Source: an uncultured Collinsella sp.
Lineage (GTDB): Bacteria; Actinomycetota; Coriobacteriia; Coriobacteriales; Coriobacteriaceae
Direction: 5' to 3'
NCBI GenBank assembly: GCA_959596505.1
Contig: CAUFWM010000036.1
Coordinates: 1-14,687, forward strand
DNA: 14,687 nt
A program made the position numbers and the translations under genes. Below, piece after piece: positions 1 through 7,018 of the stretch; positions within the stretch are counted from its first letter, which is position 1; each line of letters opens with the position of its first letter. The notes beneath the pieces are model-generated. The model made no database searches and was not told the DNA's origin. It saw only the letters and a program-made list of their open reading frames with translations.

Positions 1-470
1 TCATGGCCTATGGCGTGTTCTGCCTGATCTCGAACATCCTGGGCGGATGGATCGACGCGCGTTTTGGCATGAAGGCGCTGCTGGTGACGTTTGTGCTGCA
101 GGCTGTGGCGTTACTCGGGTTGTTTGCCGTGGGCGGCACTATGCCGCTCGCGCTGGTCTTTGTCTTTAGCTTGGCGATGCTCATGTACCTGTTCTCGGTG
201 TCGTGCATCACACACTTTATGGACGTGGCGCGCAGCCGCCATCCCAAGTCGATGGTACTCGCGAGTTCGGTTGAGCCCATGGCGTTTAACGTCGGCATCT
301 CGTTTGGCACTGCGGTGGGCGGCGCCGTGGTAAGCGGAGTTGGCATTGCGTACGTGGGCGCAGTGGGCGCCGCGTTCTCGCTTGTCGCCTGGGCGCTTAC
401 GCTGGTGACGATTAAGTTGGCTCGCTGGGAGCGCCGGCGTCAATCAGCACAACCCCGGATGCAGGCATAG
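1..470 (+). CDS. MFS transporter, C-terminal part (5' end outside window)
   Basis: This is the C-terminal half of a major facilitator superfamily permease, an integral inner-membrane proton-coupled transporter. The visible 155 residues are almost entirely hydrophobic helices separated by short charged loops. The segment GGWIDARFG near the start matches MFS motif A (GxxxDrxGrr) as it recurs at the loop between helices 8 and 9, so about four to five helices remain. The protein ends in a basic cytoplasmic tail (ARWERRRQSAQPR). The reading frame is open to the window edge, so the in-frame ATG at position 3 is almost certainly internal. The overall look recalls the DHA1/AraJ-like drug or sugar efflux branch, but the substrate cannot be read from this fragment. 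It converges on the PTS gene. Confidence 0.8.
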   Translation, partial: MAYGVFCLISNILGGWIDARFGMKALLVTFVLQAVALLGLFAVGGTMPLALVFVFSLAMLMYLFSVSCITHFMDVARSRHPKSMVLASSVEPMAFNVGISFGTAVGGAVVSGVGIAYVGAVGAAFSLVAWALTLVTIKLARWERRRQSAQPRMQA

Positions 471-558
471 GGGCGAACATAGCCCAAGGTGACGAGCAAC
501 CGGTGAAAACCGTCCCATACGAGTGGTGTTTATCTGCCTGCAAGCTCCAGCAGTGCAA

Positions 559-616
559 TTTCGTGTATTTCAGATACACGCTTTTCTACGTTTTCGTGTA
601 TTTCAAGTACACGAAA
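559..616. repeat. Tandem pair of related palindromes, 33-bp period
   Basis: Two near-identical 22-bp units start at 559 and 592 (20 of 22 bases the same), both beginning TTTCGTGTATTTCA. Each is an inverted repeat: CGTGTAT-TTCAG-ATACACG at 562-580, and TTTCGTGTA (592-600) with TACACGAAA (608-616) around a 7-base centre. The 33-bp period is close to three helical turns, so two dimers would bind the same face of the DNA. This looks like a pair of protein-binding operators. No gene that could be controlled starts nearby, as the flanking genes converge here. Confidence 0.6.
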
Positions 617-633
617 TGCGCGTGGGGCAACTC

Positions 634-670
634 AAAGGCGGCGGCAGACGCATTGTCTGCCGCCGCCTTT
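634..670. terminator. Bidirectional intrinsic terminator between MFS and PTS genes
   Basis: A perfect 16-bp stem is formed by AAAGGCGGCGGCAGAC (634-649) and its complement (655-670) around the 5-base loop GCATT. The A-run before it and T-run after it give a U-tract in both directions. It lies 31 bases beyond the minus-strand stop of the PTS gene, and can also stop transcription from the plus-strand MFS gene. Confidence 0.85.
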
Positions 671-700
671 TATACCGGATTTTATAGATATGTGGGGCGT

Positions 701-2263
701 TTACTCCATGCCCAAAAGTTCACGCATCTGAGTCGCGTAGTTAGATGCCATGTTGCCGTAAACAATCTGCACGCCGCCGTTAACATGCACGATGCCACGC
801 GCTTCGAGCTTTTCGGTAAACTCGGCGTCGTCAACCACCTTGTCACAGTCATTGAGCTGGATGCGCAGACGGGTGAAGCAGGCCTCGACAGACTTAATAT
901 TGTTGTCGCCGCCCACTGCCTCAACGATGGCGGGAATGAGGTCGCTGATCACGGTCTTGGGAGCCTTTTCGGCCTCATCGTCAGACTCTTCCTCGCGGCC
1001 AGGGGTCTTAAGATCCTTCTTAAGAATGATGAACTTGAAGACGAAGTAGTACACCACGAAGTAGATGGGGCCGAGGAACAGGATAACCTGCCAGTTGGAG
1101 CCCTTGGCTGCACCCATAATGCCGTTAAAGATCAACGACAAGAGCGGGCCGCCGAAGGACGCGGAACCGGCCACGTTGAACTGCAGGATATAGGTCAGCG
1201 CATAGGCAAGACCAGCCATGAGAGCGTGGAACACGTAGAGGATGGGCGCGATAAACAGGAAGGAGTACTCGAGCGGCTCGGTGATGCCGGAGAGGATGCA
1301 AGGCACCACGATGGCGATCATAAGCGCTGCGGTCTTCTTCTTGTTCTTGGGAAGCGCCGTCTTGTAGAAGGCGAGTGCAGCGCCGGGCAGGCCGAACATG
1401 GCGAAGATAACCTTGCCGTTCATGACAAAACGGCTGACCTCGATGTTAAACGGCGTGCTGGGAGAGCCCAGGATCGCGTTGTAGATATTGATAGCACCCT
1501 GAACAGTCTGGCCGTCGATAGTCTCGACGCCACCGAGCGACGTGAAGAAGAACGGCAAATAGACAAAGTGGTGCAGACCAAAAGGCAGGAGCATGCGCTC
1601 GCCGGCGCCGTAGACAAATGCACCAAAGGCACCCGTAGTCTTGATGAACTCGGACAGCGCACCGAGAGCGTTCTGAATAAACGGGAAAACAAAGGACATG
1701 ACCAGTGCGAGGATGCTGCATGAGAGCAGCGTCACCGCCGGGATAAAGCGCGTACCGTTGAAGATGGAGAACACGGCAGGCAGCTCAATCTTGTAGTAAC
1801 GGTTATGCAACCATGCAACGATTGCGCCTACCAGAAGACCACCGATAACGCCGGTGTCGAGCGTGGTGATACCGAGAATCGTGCTCTGGCCCGTCGTAAG
1901 ATTCGCGGGATCGATAACGCCAGTCGCCGTAAGGAACGTGCCCATCACGGAGTTCATGCACATGTAGCCCAAAAAGCCACAAAGCGCCGCGGTGGCCTTC
2001 TCGGACTTGGCGAAGCCATAGGCGAGACAAATCGAGAAGATAACCGGGATGTTGTTCATTACGATGCCGGCTGCGGCCTTGAGAATCGAAAAGAAAATCG
2101 CAAAGCCCGGAGCAGCAAGCCAGGGAACAGCTGCCGTAAGGGTGGGGCTGGTAAAGGCATTGCCAAAGCCCTGAAGGATGCCGGCGATTGGCAGGATCAA
2201 GACAGGCGTCATGAGGACTTTGCCCAGGCGCTGGAACTTTGCCAGCAGCTCATCTTTGTTCAT
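701..2263 (-). CDS. glvC: PTS alpha-glucoside-specific EIICB permease
   Basis: This is a membrane permease of the phosphoenolpyruvate:sugar phosphotransferase system, which imports a glucoside and phosphorylates it. Residues 1-420 form the EIIC domain: about ten hydrophobic segments, the GLHH segment near 229-232 and the GITEPLEYSF motif (326-335) typical of the glucose/glucoside superfamily. An acidic linker (about 424-436) leads to a EIIB domain whose phospho-accepting cysteine is C462 in ACFTRLR. There is no EIIA domain, so a separate Crr-like EIIA must donate phosphate. The 520-residue length fits MalP/GlvC/MalX proteins. The start ATG follows an AGAGGG ribosome-binding site (2271-2276, minus strand). 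The gene lies 82 bases downstream of a GH4 6-phospho-alpha-glucosidase, so maltose or a similar alpha-glucoside is the likely substrate; the exact sugar is an inference. Confidence 0.9.
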   Translation of the reverse strand: MNKDELLAKFQRLGKVLMTPVLILPIAGILQGFGNAFTSPTLTAAVPWLAAPGFAIFFSILKAAAGIVMNNIPVIFSICLAYGFAKSEKATAALCGFLGYMCMNSVMGTFLTATGVIDPANLTTGQSTILGITTLDTGVIGGLLVGAIVAWLHNRYYKIELPAVFSIFNGTRFIPAVTLLSCSILALVMSFVFPFIQNALGALSEFIKTTGAFGAFVYGAGERMLLPFGLHHFVYLPFFFTSLGGVETIDGQTVQGAINIYNAILGSPSTPFNIEVSRFVMNGKVIFAMFGLPGAALAFYKTALPKNKKKTAALMIAIVVPCILSGITEPLEYSFLFIAPILYVFHALMAGLAYALTYILQFNVAGSASFGGPLLSLIFNGIMGAAKGSNWQVILFLGPIYFVVYYFVFKFIILKKDLKTPGREEESDDEAEKAPKTVISDLIPAIVEAVGGDNNIKSVEACFTRLRIQLNDCDKVVDDAEFTEKLEARGIVHVNGGVQIVYGNMASNYATQMRELLGME

Positions 2264-2345
2264 GGGATACCCCTCTTAAAGAAACGGGGCGTGCAGCTCT
2301 ACAGCCCACACGCCCAATAACAGTTATCAAGCGCTATGGAACTAG

Positions 2346-3671
2346 CTACTTAAGCTCCGGCCAGTAATCCTTATTGGCCTCGATGAGCTTGTCGAGCACT
2401 TTGCGAGCCTTCTTTGCGTCACCGACCAGACGATTAAGCGTGAGTGCCTGCAAAGCCTTCTCGTAGGAACCCTCCATCCAAGCCTCAACGGTCAGGCGCT
2501 CATAGGCGTACTGGTTCTCCATAAGGCCGCGATAGAAGGTACCGATCTTGCCAACAGCATAGGGCTGCGGGCCATTGGCGCCCACGCTTGCCGCGACCTC
2601 GACCATGGCGTCATCGGGCATGCCCTCGATAATGCCGTTGTTGGGCACGATGACAATGAAGGTCTTGTTGGTATTGCGATAAATGGCCGAGGTGATTTCC
2701 ACGATCATATCGCCATGAGCGTCGTTTTGCACAACCGAGGAGTTCTTTGCGGTGCCGACTTCGGCAACACGTTTGCACTCGGCGAATACGCGCTTCTCAC
2801 GGCCGTTGATAACCTCGTCGGAGCGAGTGTAGTCGGGGTCGAGGTGAGCGACCTTGTACTCGGGATACAGATAGTACTGCAGATAAGTGTTGGGCAGATA
2901 GTCGGGGAAGTCCTCGAGCATGTCCTTGACCATGGCGTAGGTATCAAGCCAGGACTGGTCACGCTGCTCGGCATCGGCAGGAAGGAAGCCGTTCTTCTCC
3001 GTGTACTCCTTAATCTGCGGCACGAGGTCATGGCCCTCTTCATCGTAGATGTGCTTGAACCAACCGAAGTGATTGAGGCCGAAGTACACGGGCTCCGTCT
3101 TGCTCATATCGCGACCGAGCAGGCGACCGTAAGAGCGCATGAGGTTGACAGGCTGGTCGCAGATGTTGAGGACGCGATGCTCATCGGGCAGGACGCGCTC
3201 GAGACCATATGCCACAATAGCAGCCGGGTTGGTGTAGTTGATAATCCACGCCTCCGGGCTATGAGCGCGAACGTCGTTGACGATCTCAACCATGTCATGC
3301 ATGGAGCGCATACCGTAAGCCATGCCGCCAGGGCCCACCGTTTCCTGGCCGATAATTCCCATATGCAGCGGAATCTTCTCGTCCTTGCTACGCATCTCGT
3401 AGCCGCCGGTACGAATCTGGCAGAGCACAAAGTCGACGTCGGTGTAAGCTTCGTCCTTATCGGTGGTGTAACCAAACTCCACACCGGGCTCCTCCTCGGC
3501 GAAGAGGATCTTGCCAAACTCGCCGATCGGACGCTGACGCTCGGCATCGATGTCATAGAGCATCACGCGGTTCAGCGGCAGAATGTCCATGTGCTTGGTC
3601 AGGGCTTTAAGAATGCCAGGGCACCACGTGGAGCCGCCGCCAACGATCACAATATTGAGCTTATCCTTCAT
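2346..3671 (-). CDS. glvA: 6-phospho-alpha-glucosidase, glycoside hydrolase family 4
   Basis: This is a cytoplasmic GH4 enzyme that cleaves 6-phospho-alpha-glucosides such as maltose-6'-phosphate by the family's NAD+- and divalent-metal-dependent redox-elimination mechanism. A Rossmann start, VIVGGGSTWCPG (residues 8-19), binds NAD. NYTNPA (145-150), ICDQP (170-174) and NHFGW (200-204) supply the active-site asparagine, the metal-binding Cys171 and His201, and the substrate-phosphate region. Asp172 after the cysteine (CDxP) is the known marker of alpha-specific members; beta-specific ones have CNxP. The length of 441 residues is normal. The ATG is preceded by GGAGGGA (3678-3684, minus strand). 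It is the first gene of the operon with the EIICB permease and diverges from the RpiR regulator. Confidence 0.93.
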   Translation of the reverse strand: MKDKLNIVIVGGGSTWCPGILKALTKHMDILPLNRVMLYDIDAERQRPIGEFGKILFAEEEPGVEFGYTTDKDEAYTDVDFVLCQIRTGGYEMRSKDEKIPLHMGIIGQETVGPGGMAYGMRSMHDMVEIVNDVRAHSPEAWIINYTNPAAIVAYGLERVLPDEHRVLNICDQPVNLMRSYGRLLGRDMSKTEPVYFGLNHFGWFKHIYDEEGHDLVPQIKEYTEKNGFLPADAEQRDQSWLDTYAMVKDMLEDFPDYLPNTYLQYYLYPEYKVAHLDPDYTRSDEVINGREKRVFAECKRVAEVGTAKNSSVVQNDAHGDMIVEITSAIYRNTNKTFIVIVPNNGIIEGMPDDAMVEVAASVGANGPQPYAVGKIGTFYRGLMENQYAYERLTVEAWMEGSYEKALQALTLNRLVGDAKKARKVLDKLIEANKDYWPELK

Positions 3672-3860
3672 GTTCCGTCCCTCCAGGGTTGGCTGATCGG
3701 TGTTCTCGAAGACCTTGGGCTCCGCGGCTGTCCTCGGCTTGCTTCGTTTCGATTGATATTTTGCGACATAAGGTCATTTGCGAGTCCCGTGTGGGCCAAT
3801 GCGAAACGGAGACACATGATTTCGCTCACGACACAGATATGTGTAGGCAGACACGCGCGT

Positions 3861-3879
3861 TTGCCCAGTTCATGGGCAA
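3861..3879. promoter_or_regulatory. Candidate operator between glvA and the RpiR regulator
   Basis: A perfect 6-bp inverted repeat, TTGCCC-AGTTCAT-GGGCAA, lies in the 297-bp divergent spacer, about 90 bases before the regulator start. Just after it, TTGACC at 3889-3894 could be a -35 element for the regulator, but no convincing -10 box follows. A longer-spaced pair ACACAT (3812-3817) and ATGTGT (3839-3844) lies nearby. The sugar-operon promoter must be in this spacer too, but I could not place it with confidence. The assignment as the RpiR binding site is inferred from position and symmetry alone. Confidence 0.35.
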
Positions 3880-3968
3880 TAGGCAATCTTGACCGATTAC
3901 CGATTTCTCACCTGGCTACACAAAGCGGTACCATATGCACGACGAGATGCGAGGGGCTGAAACATCTT

Positions 3969-4718
3969 ATGAAAGATCAAGAATCTTTTTATGATCATGT
4001 GCGAGCTGGCGAGAGCAAGCTCAACGATCTCGAAAGCGAGATCATGCGCTACATCATCGAGCTGCGTGATGATATTGACGATGTCACGCTTAAGAGCGTT
4101 GCAGAACGGTTCTTCGTCGCTCCCAATACAATCGTCAGGCTTGCCCATAAGCTTGGCTTCTCGGGGTTTACGGAGCTCAAACAATCGTATTCCGCCTCGC
4201 TCGACCGCAATCGATTCACTATCGAGACGCTTCCGCTCGACACCCAGCTCGTACAGACCAAAGATCTGCTTAACGACCGGGTCATCGATTCGGTTGTGAG
4301 TCTTATTCAGGACGCCTCGCATATCGTGTTCTTCTGCTCGGGCTTTTCGAAATACCCGTGCCTCGAGATGGCTGAAAAGCTCAAAATAATGGGCAAGAAT
4401 ACCGACACGCTCAGTGAACGCCACGTCATGAGGCATTATGCAGAACTCCTCGGCAAAAACGACCTGGTCTTCAGCGTTTCCGTAAGCGGCGAGACGCAGG
4501 TGTCTATTGACGCCACATCGATAGCCAAAACGCGCGGATGCAAAGTCGTCACGCTCACCGGCTTTTCTCGAAATTCTCTCTCGAAACTAGCCGACTACCC
4601 TATCTACACCGTGCAAAAAGAAATCCGCTTGGGCAGCATGGACCTCGACAGTCGATTGATGTTCTATTACGTATTTGAGTTGATATTCGAGCGCTACTTC
4701 AAACTGGCCAAGAAATAA
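3969..4718 (+). CDS. glvR: RpiR-family transcriptional regulator of the alpha-glucoside operon
   Basis: This is a 249-residue DNA-binding regulator of the RpiR/MurR family. The N-terminal HTH_6 domain occupies about residues 1-77; the helix-turn-helix lies near 40-70 (VTLKSVAERFFVAPNTIVRLAHKLGFSGF). A SIS phosphosugar-binding domain follows from about 105 to 245, with the typical SVSGET turn at 170-175. The open frame extends far upstream without a plausible start. ATG 3969 was chosen because it begins the conserved domain and has GAGGGG at 3951-3956, although the 12-base spacing is slightly long. It is divergent from glvA. The Bacillus maltose operon (malA-malR-malP) carries an RpiR-type regulator with the same two partner genes, which supports a role in sensing a phosphosugar and controlling that operon. 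Activator or repressor mode cannot be told from sequence. Confidence 0.87.
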   Translation: MKDQESFYDHVRAGESKLNDLESEIMRYIIELRDDIDDVTLKSVAERFFVAPNTIVRLAHKLGFSGFTELKQSYSASLDRNRFTIETLPLDTQLVQTKDLLNDRVIDSVVSLIQDASHIVFFCSGFSKYPCLEMAEKLKIMGKNTDTLSERHVMRHYAELLGKNDLVFSVSVSGETQVSIDATSIAKTRGCKVVTLTGFSRNSLSKLADYPIYTVQKEIRLGSMDLDSRLMFYYVFELIFERYFKLAKK

Positions 4719-4777
4719 AACTCTGCATGCGCCCGGCTTCGACTCTTAGCAGCCTTCTATATGAAAGGTATCGTCCT

Positions 4778-4924
4778 ATGCAACGCGTACTGTTTATCCA
4801 CCATGACGCTACCTGTCGCATCCTTAGATTAATGTCTGGAAAAGTCGGAATATTCGCTTACGGAGCACGGACAGTCGTTACCTCGTGTGGAATACCCTGG
4901 GGGTATACTGGACGCTTATATTGA
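4778..4924 (+). pseudogene. Decayed start of a low-molecular-weight phosphatase gene
   Basis: An open frame of 48 codons begins MQRVLFIHHDATCRI and follows a GAAAGG ribosome-binding site. This lines up with the start of the intact phosphatase at 6110 (MQRILFICYGNICRS). Over the first 42 bases I count 28 identical. The catalytic cysteine of the CX5R loop is replaced by histidine, and after CRxxM the resemblance fades. The frame ends at 4924, far short of the usual 140-160 residues. I read it as a remnant of a duplicated or replaced phosphatase gene. Chance similarity of a short hydrophobic start is possible, so the call is tentative. The following promoter for the acyltransferase appears to lie inside its 3' part. 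Confidence 0.45.
4878..4909 (+). promoter_or_regulatory. Candidate promoter with CsoR-like palindrome for the acyltransferase
   Basis: A perfect inverted repeat ATACCC-TGG-GGGTAT (4892-4906) directly overlaps a good -10 hexamer, TATACT (4904-4909). The best -35 match, TTACCT (4878-4883), sits 20 bases upstream, an over-long spacer of the kind seen at promoters that need a regulator. ATACCC/GGGTAT palindromes with a G-C-rich centre resemble operators described for the CsoR/CstR metal and persulfide sensors. No such regulator gene is in the window. The acyltransferase start is about 40 bases downstream. Confidence 0.4.
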
Positions 4925-4947
4925 CGAGCATAAGGAAAGGGGCAGCA

Positions 4948-6052
4948 ATGCCAAAACACGAGGAACGCGTTTTGTCGCTTGACGGTCTTCGAGGGCTCGG
5001 GGCGCTGACGGTGTTCCTGTACCATATCGATATTATGGTCAAACCATTAGGGGGGGGGGACAAGTCTCTTCCCCGGTAGCGCATCGGTTCTGATTTTTTT
5101 CATCTTGTCTGGCATAGTGCTGTCTCTTGTCCCGTTTAAGCAAAAGGACGGCGGTAGGTACAACTGGCCCGGCTACTATCCAAGAAGAATCATTCGCCTT
5201 TGCGCTCCGATGTTCGCGGCGATCGCGCTGGCTATCCCAGCGGGTTATGTGGCGTGGCACATGGGATCCACGTCGCGTTCCGCACTTGCCGTTGCCTATG
5301 ACGCCGATCTGCCCACAATAATTCACGACATTCTTATGCAATTCGATGTGCTGTTCAATGTGTCCAATGGCGTCAACACCCTTTATGGTACGCCCCTCGC
5401 ACGAGTCGACTCCCCTATATGGTCTATGAGCTGGGAGCTTTGGTTCAGTCTCACGCTTCCATTGGCTATTTGGTGCATATCGCGTATTCGACGCCCTGGT
5501 TTTGCGGTCATAACGATATTCGCGGCGGTGTTTGTCTCGTATTGGTCGGGCTATTTTCCGCTGCGCCTAGGCCTCATGTTCTGGCTTGGCGTCGTAATCG
5601 CCAAGCAATTCGATAAAATCAAAGCCATTAAGTTGGCTGCCCCTGTCGAGCTGGCACTGCTCATTGCTCCCGTTGGCGTTATCGAGCTGTCGCTCGTATG
5701 GCATCCCGGTGGCATTGCCGAAGCACTGCTATCTACCACCATGAACGCCGCGTGCATGACGGTCGTAGTAGTTTCGATTATCGATGGTTTTACACGCCGG
5801 GCGCTTAGCACGAGCCCGATGACTTTTTTGGGAAAGATATCGTATAGCTTGTATCTCACCCATGCCATCGTCATAGGAGGCCTCGCTGCCTTCTTACCCA
5901 AACTCGGAATTGCCACGCCGCTTGCGATTGCCGCAGTCTCATTGCTCGTAAGCACGGTTGTTGCGATCGCGTTTTGGCGCGCGGTCGAGGTTCCCAGCAT
6001 GAACCTATCGCGTTCGCTGGGCAAGTTGAAACCCGATGATGCTATTCGCTAA
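4948..6052 (+). CDS. Acyltransferase 3 family membrane protein, frameshifted at a 10-G tract
   Basis: This is a multi-spanning acyltransferase-3 enzyme (OafA/NodX type), a family that usually O-acetylates cell-surface polysaccharides. ATG 4948 follows a strong AAAGGGG site. The first part (4948-5079) carries the family start LDGLRGLGALTVFLYH with the key histidine. It then enters ten consecutive G residues (5050-5059) and stops at 5077-5079. The next frame is open from the tract to 6052 and continues as TSLFPGSASVLIFFILSG, then PRRIIRLCAP and about ten membrane helices. Removing one G, or adding two, joins both parts into about 367 residues, the normal family size. As given, the gene is out of frame: either phase-OFF, newly mutated, or a homopolymer sequencing error. 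An intact phosphatase gene starts within 60 bases downstream, probably co-transcribed. Confidence 0.82.
5050..5059 (+). repeat. Poly-G tract (10 G) inside the acyltransferase gene
   Basis: Ten consecutive G residues occur about 100 bases into the coding region, exactly where the reading frame changes. Long mononucleotide G runs inside surface-modification genes are the classic substrate of slipped-strand mispairing. I noticed no other G or C run of this length in the window. Confidence 0.9.
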
Positions 6053-6079
6053 GCTATTGGAAAAACGGCTTCGCTCGGA

Positions 6080-6556
6080 ATGGGAACCGTCATGCAAAAC
6101 CACCAATCCATGCAGCGTATTCTGTTTATCTGCTACGGCAACATCTGCCGCTCGACGATGGCTGAGTCGGTGTTTACCGAGCTCGTGCGCCGCGCTGGGC
6201 GCGAGGCGGAGTTTGTCATCGATTCTGCTGCAACCTCAACCGAGGAGATCGGCAACCCGCCGCATCATGGCACGGTCGCCAAGCTGCGCGAAGTCGGGAT
6301 TCCCGTCGTTGCCCACCGCGCGCGCCAGGTGCGTCGCGCGGAGTATGGCGACTGGGATCACATTGTCTATATGGATGCTGAGAACGCGCGCGGCCTGCGT
6401 CGCATCTTTGGCGACGACCCCGACGGCAAGATTACGCGCTTGCTCGATTGGGCCGAGCGCCCCGGCGACGTAGCCGATCCCTGGTACACCGGCAACTTCG
6501 ATGCCACCTACCGCGATGTACTCGCCGGCTGCACTGCTATGCTCGAGCAACTGTAG
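6080..6556 (+). CDS. Low-molecular-weight protein-tyrosine phosphatase
   Basis: This is a cytoplasmic cysteine-dependent phosphatase of the LMW-PTP family (Wzb/YwlE/arsenate-reductase fold), which dephosphorylates phosphotyrosine or, in some members, phosphoarginine. The P-loop C-YGNIC-R-S lies at residues 8-14 counted from the ATG at 6110, right after the first beta strand. The general acid is in DPWY (Asp123 by the same count). Counted from 6110 the protein has 148 residues, the family norm. In-frame ATGs at 6080 and 6092 would add 10 or 6 unconserved residues; none has a convincing ribosome-binding site, and 6110 fits the family best. It lies 27 bases after the acyltransferase. LMW phosphatases often sit in exopolysaccharide loci as the partner of a tyrosine kinase, but no kinase is seen here. 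Confidence 0.9.
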   Translation: MGTVMQNHQSMQRILFICYGNICRSTMAESVFTELVRRAGREAEFVIDSAATSTEEIGNPPHHGTVAKLREVGIPVVAHRARQVRRAEYGDWDHIVYMDAENARGLRRIFGDDPDGKITRLLDWAERPGDVADPWYTGNFDATYRDVLAGCTAMLEQL

Positions 6557-6593
6557 GGTCGCGAGCGCACGAACCGCACCATCGGCAGACATC

Positions 6594-6686
6594 GAGCGTG
6601 GATTTTCTCCCACTTTGAGCGTTCAAGCGTGCTTAAAACGGGAGAAAATCCACGCTCATTATCTCGGTGGGAGAAAATCCACGCTC
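6594..6686. repeat. Three copies of an 18-20-bp repeat between convergent genes
   Basis: GGGAGAAAATCCACGCTC occurs exactly at 6640-6657 and 6669-6686 on the plus strand and in reverse complement at 6594-6611. The outer two copies share 20 bases (a GT is added at the left). Each of these also has a small internal symmetry, GTGG...CCAC. Copy one can pair with copy two as an 18-bp stem with a 28-base loop. The third copy ends two bases before the stop codon of the minus-strand gene. No T-run follows, so it is not a textbook terminator. Confidence 0.8.
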
Positions 6687-6688
6687 AA

Positions 6689-7018
6689 CTACTCGTCGAC
6701 GATCTCGGCGAGCCAGACGTTCAACGTATCGACCTCGGGGCAGCAGAACTTTGCCGTACCAGGCTCGTTGCCAGGCACGGTTCCGCCATAGCGCAGGATA
6801 TCGATATAGGGAAAGCCCACATGGCAGGCCATGGCGCACATCTTGCCGCGGTCTCGGTCGAAGTCGAAGACGTCACCCGGCTTGTGACCATGGTGGCAGC
6901 GGCACGCACCCAACTGGTCCACGCAGCTCACGCGGATGCGCGGACGCTTGCCACGCGGAGCGCCGAGCGGCTTGTTCTCGCCCGCAGGCTTGACGCCGCC
7001 CTCGCCAGCATTACTCAT
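6689..7018 (-). CDS. TIGR04076-family small cysteine-rich protein
   Basis: This is a 109-residue protein of unknown function. The order of its conserved parts matches the TIGR04076 family: a basic beta strand (RIRVSC), a Cys/His cluster CRCHHGHKPGD (39-49), GKMCAMACHVGFPYIDILRYGG (59-79), and a late double cysteine CC (92-93). Seven cysteines plus histidines suggest metal binding or redox chemistry, though the family's role is not established. The first 26 residues are a low-complexity basic extension. I chose ATG 7018, which overlaps the stop of the upstream kinase gene by 8 bases (ATGAGTAA), rather than the TTG two codons earlier. It is therefore probably translationally coupled to the vitamin B6 kinase. 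Confidence 0.75.
   Translation of the reverse strand: MSNAGEGGVKPAGENKPLGAPRGKRPRIRVSCVDQLGACRCHHGHKPGDVFDFDRDRGKMCAMACHVGFPYIDILRYGGTVPGNEPGTAKFCCPEVDTLNVWLAEIVDE

Noticed and set aside
500..515. Short CGGT-GAAA-ACCG hairpin with a GNRA-type loop after the MFS gene
   Set aside because: Four base pairs only and no T-run. A much stronger terminator lies at 634-670.
503..1723. Long plus-strand open frame opposite the PTS gene
   Set aside because: It is antisense to a clear EIICB gene, has a low-complexity polar translation without any known fold, and no proper ribosome-binding site. It comes from codon bias of the real gene.
2715..3968. Upstream in-frame extension of the RpiR regulator across the GH4 gene
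   Set aside because: The extension is antisense to the GH4 gene and shows no family similarity. The regulator domain begins at ATG 3969.
5105..6052. Independent gene for the second acyltransferase half, starting at TTG 5105
   Set aside because: No ribosome-binding site precedes it, TTG falls in the middle of the conserved FFILSG helix, and the family start is present in the previous frame.
6594..6686. CRISPR-like array
   Set aside because: Only three repeat copies, one inverted, with unequal spacers of 28 and 11 bases and no cas genes.
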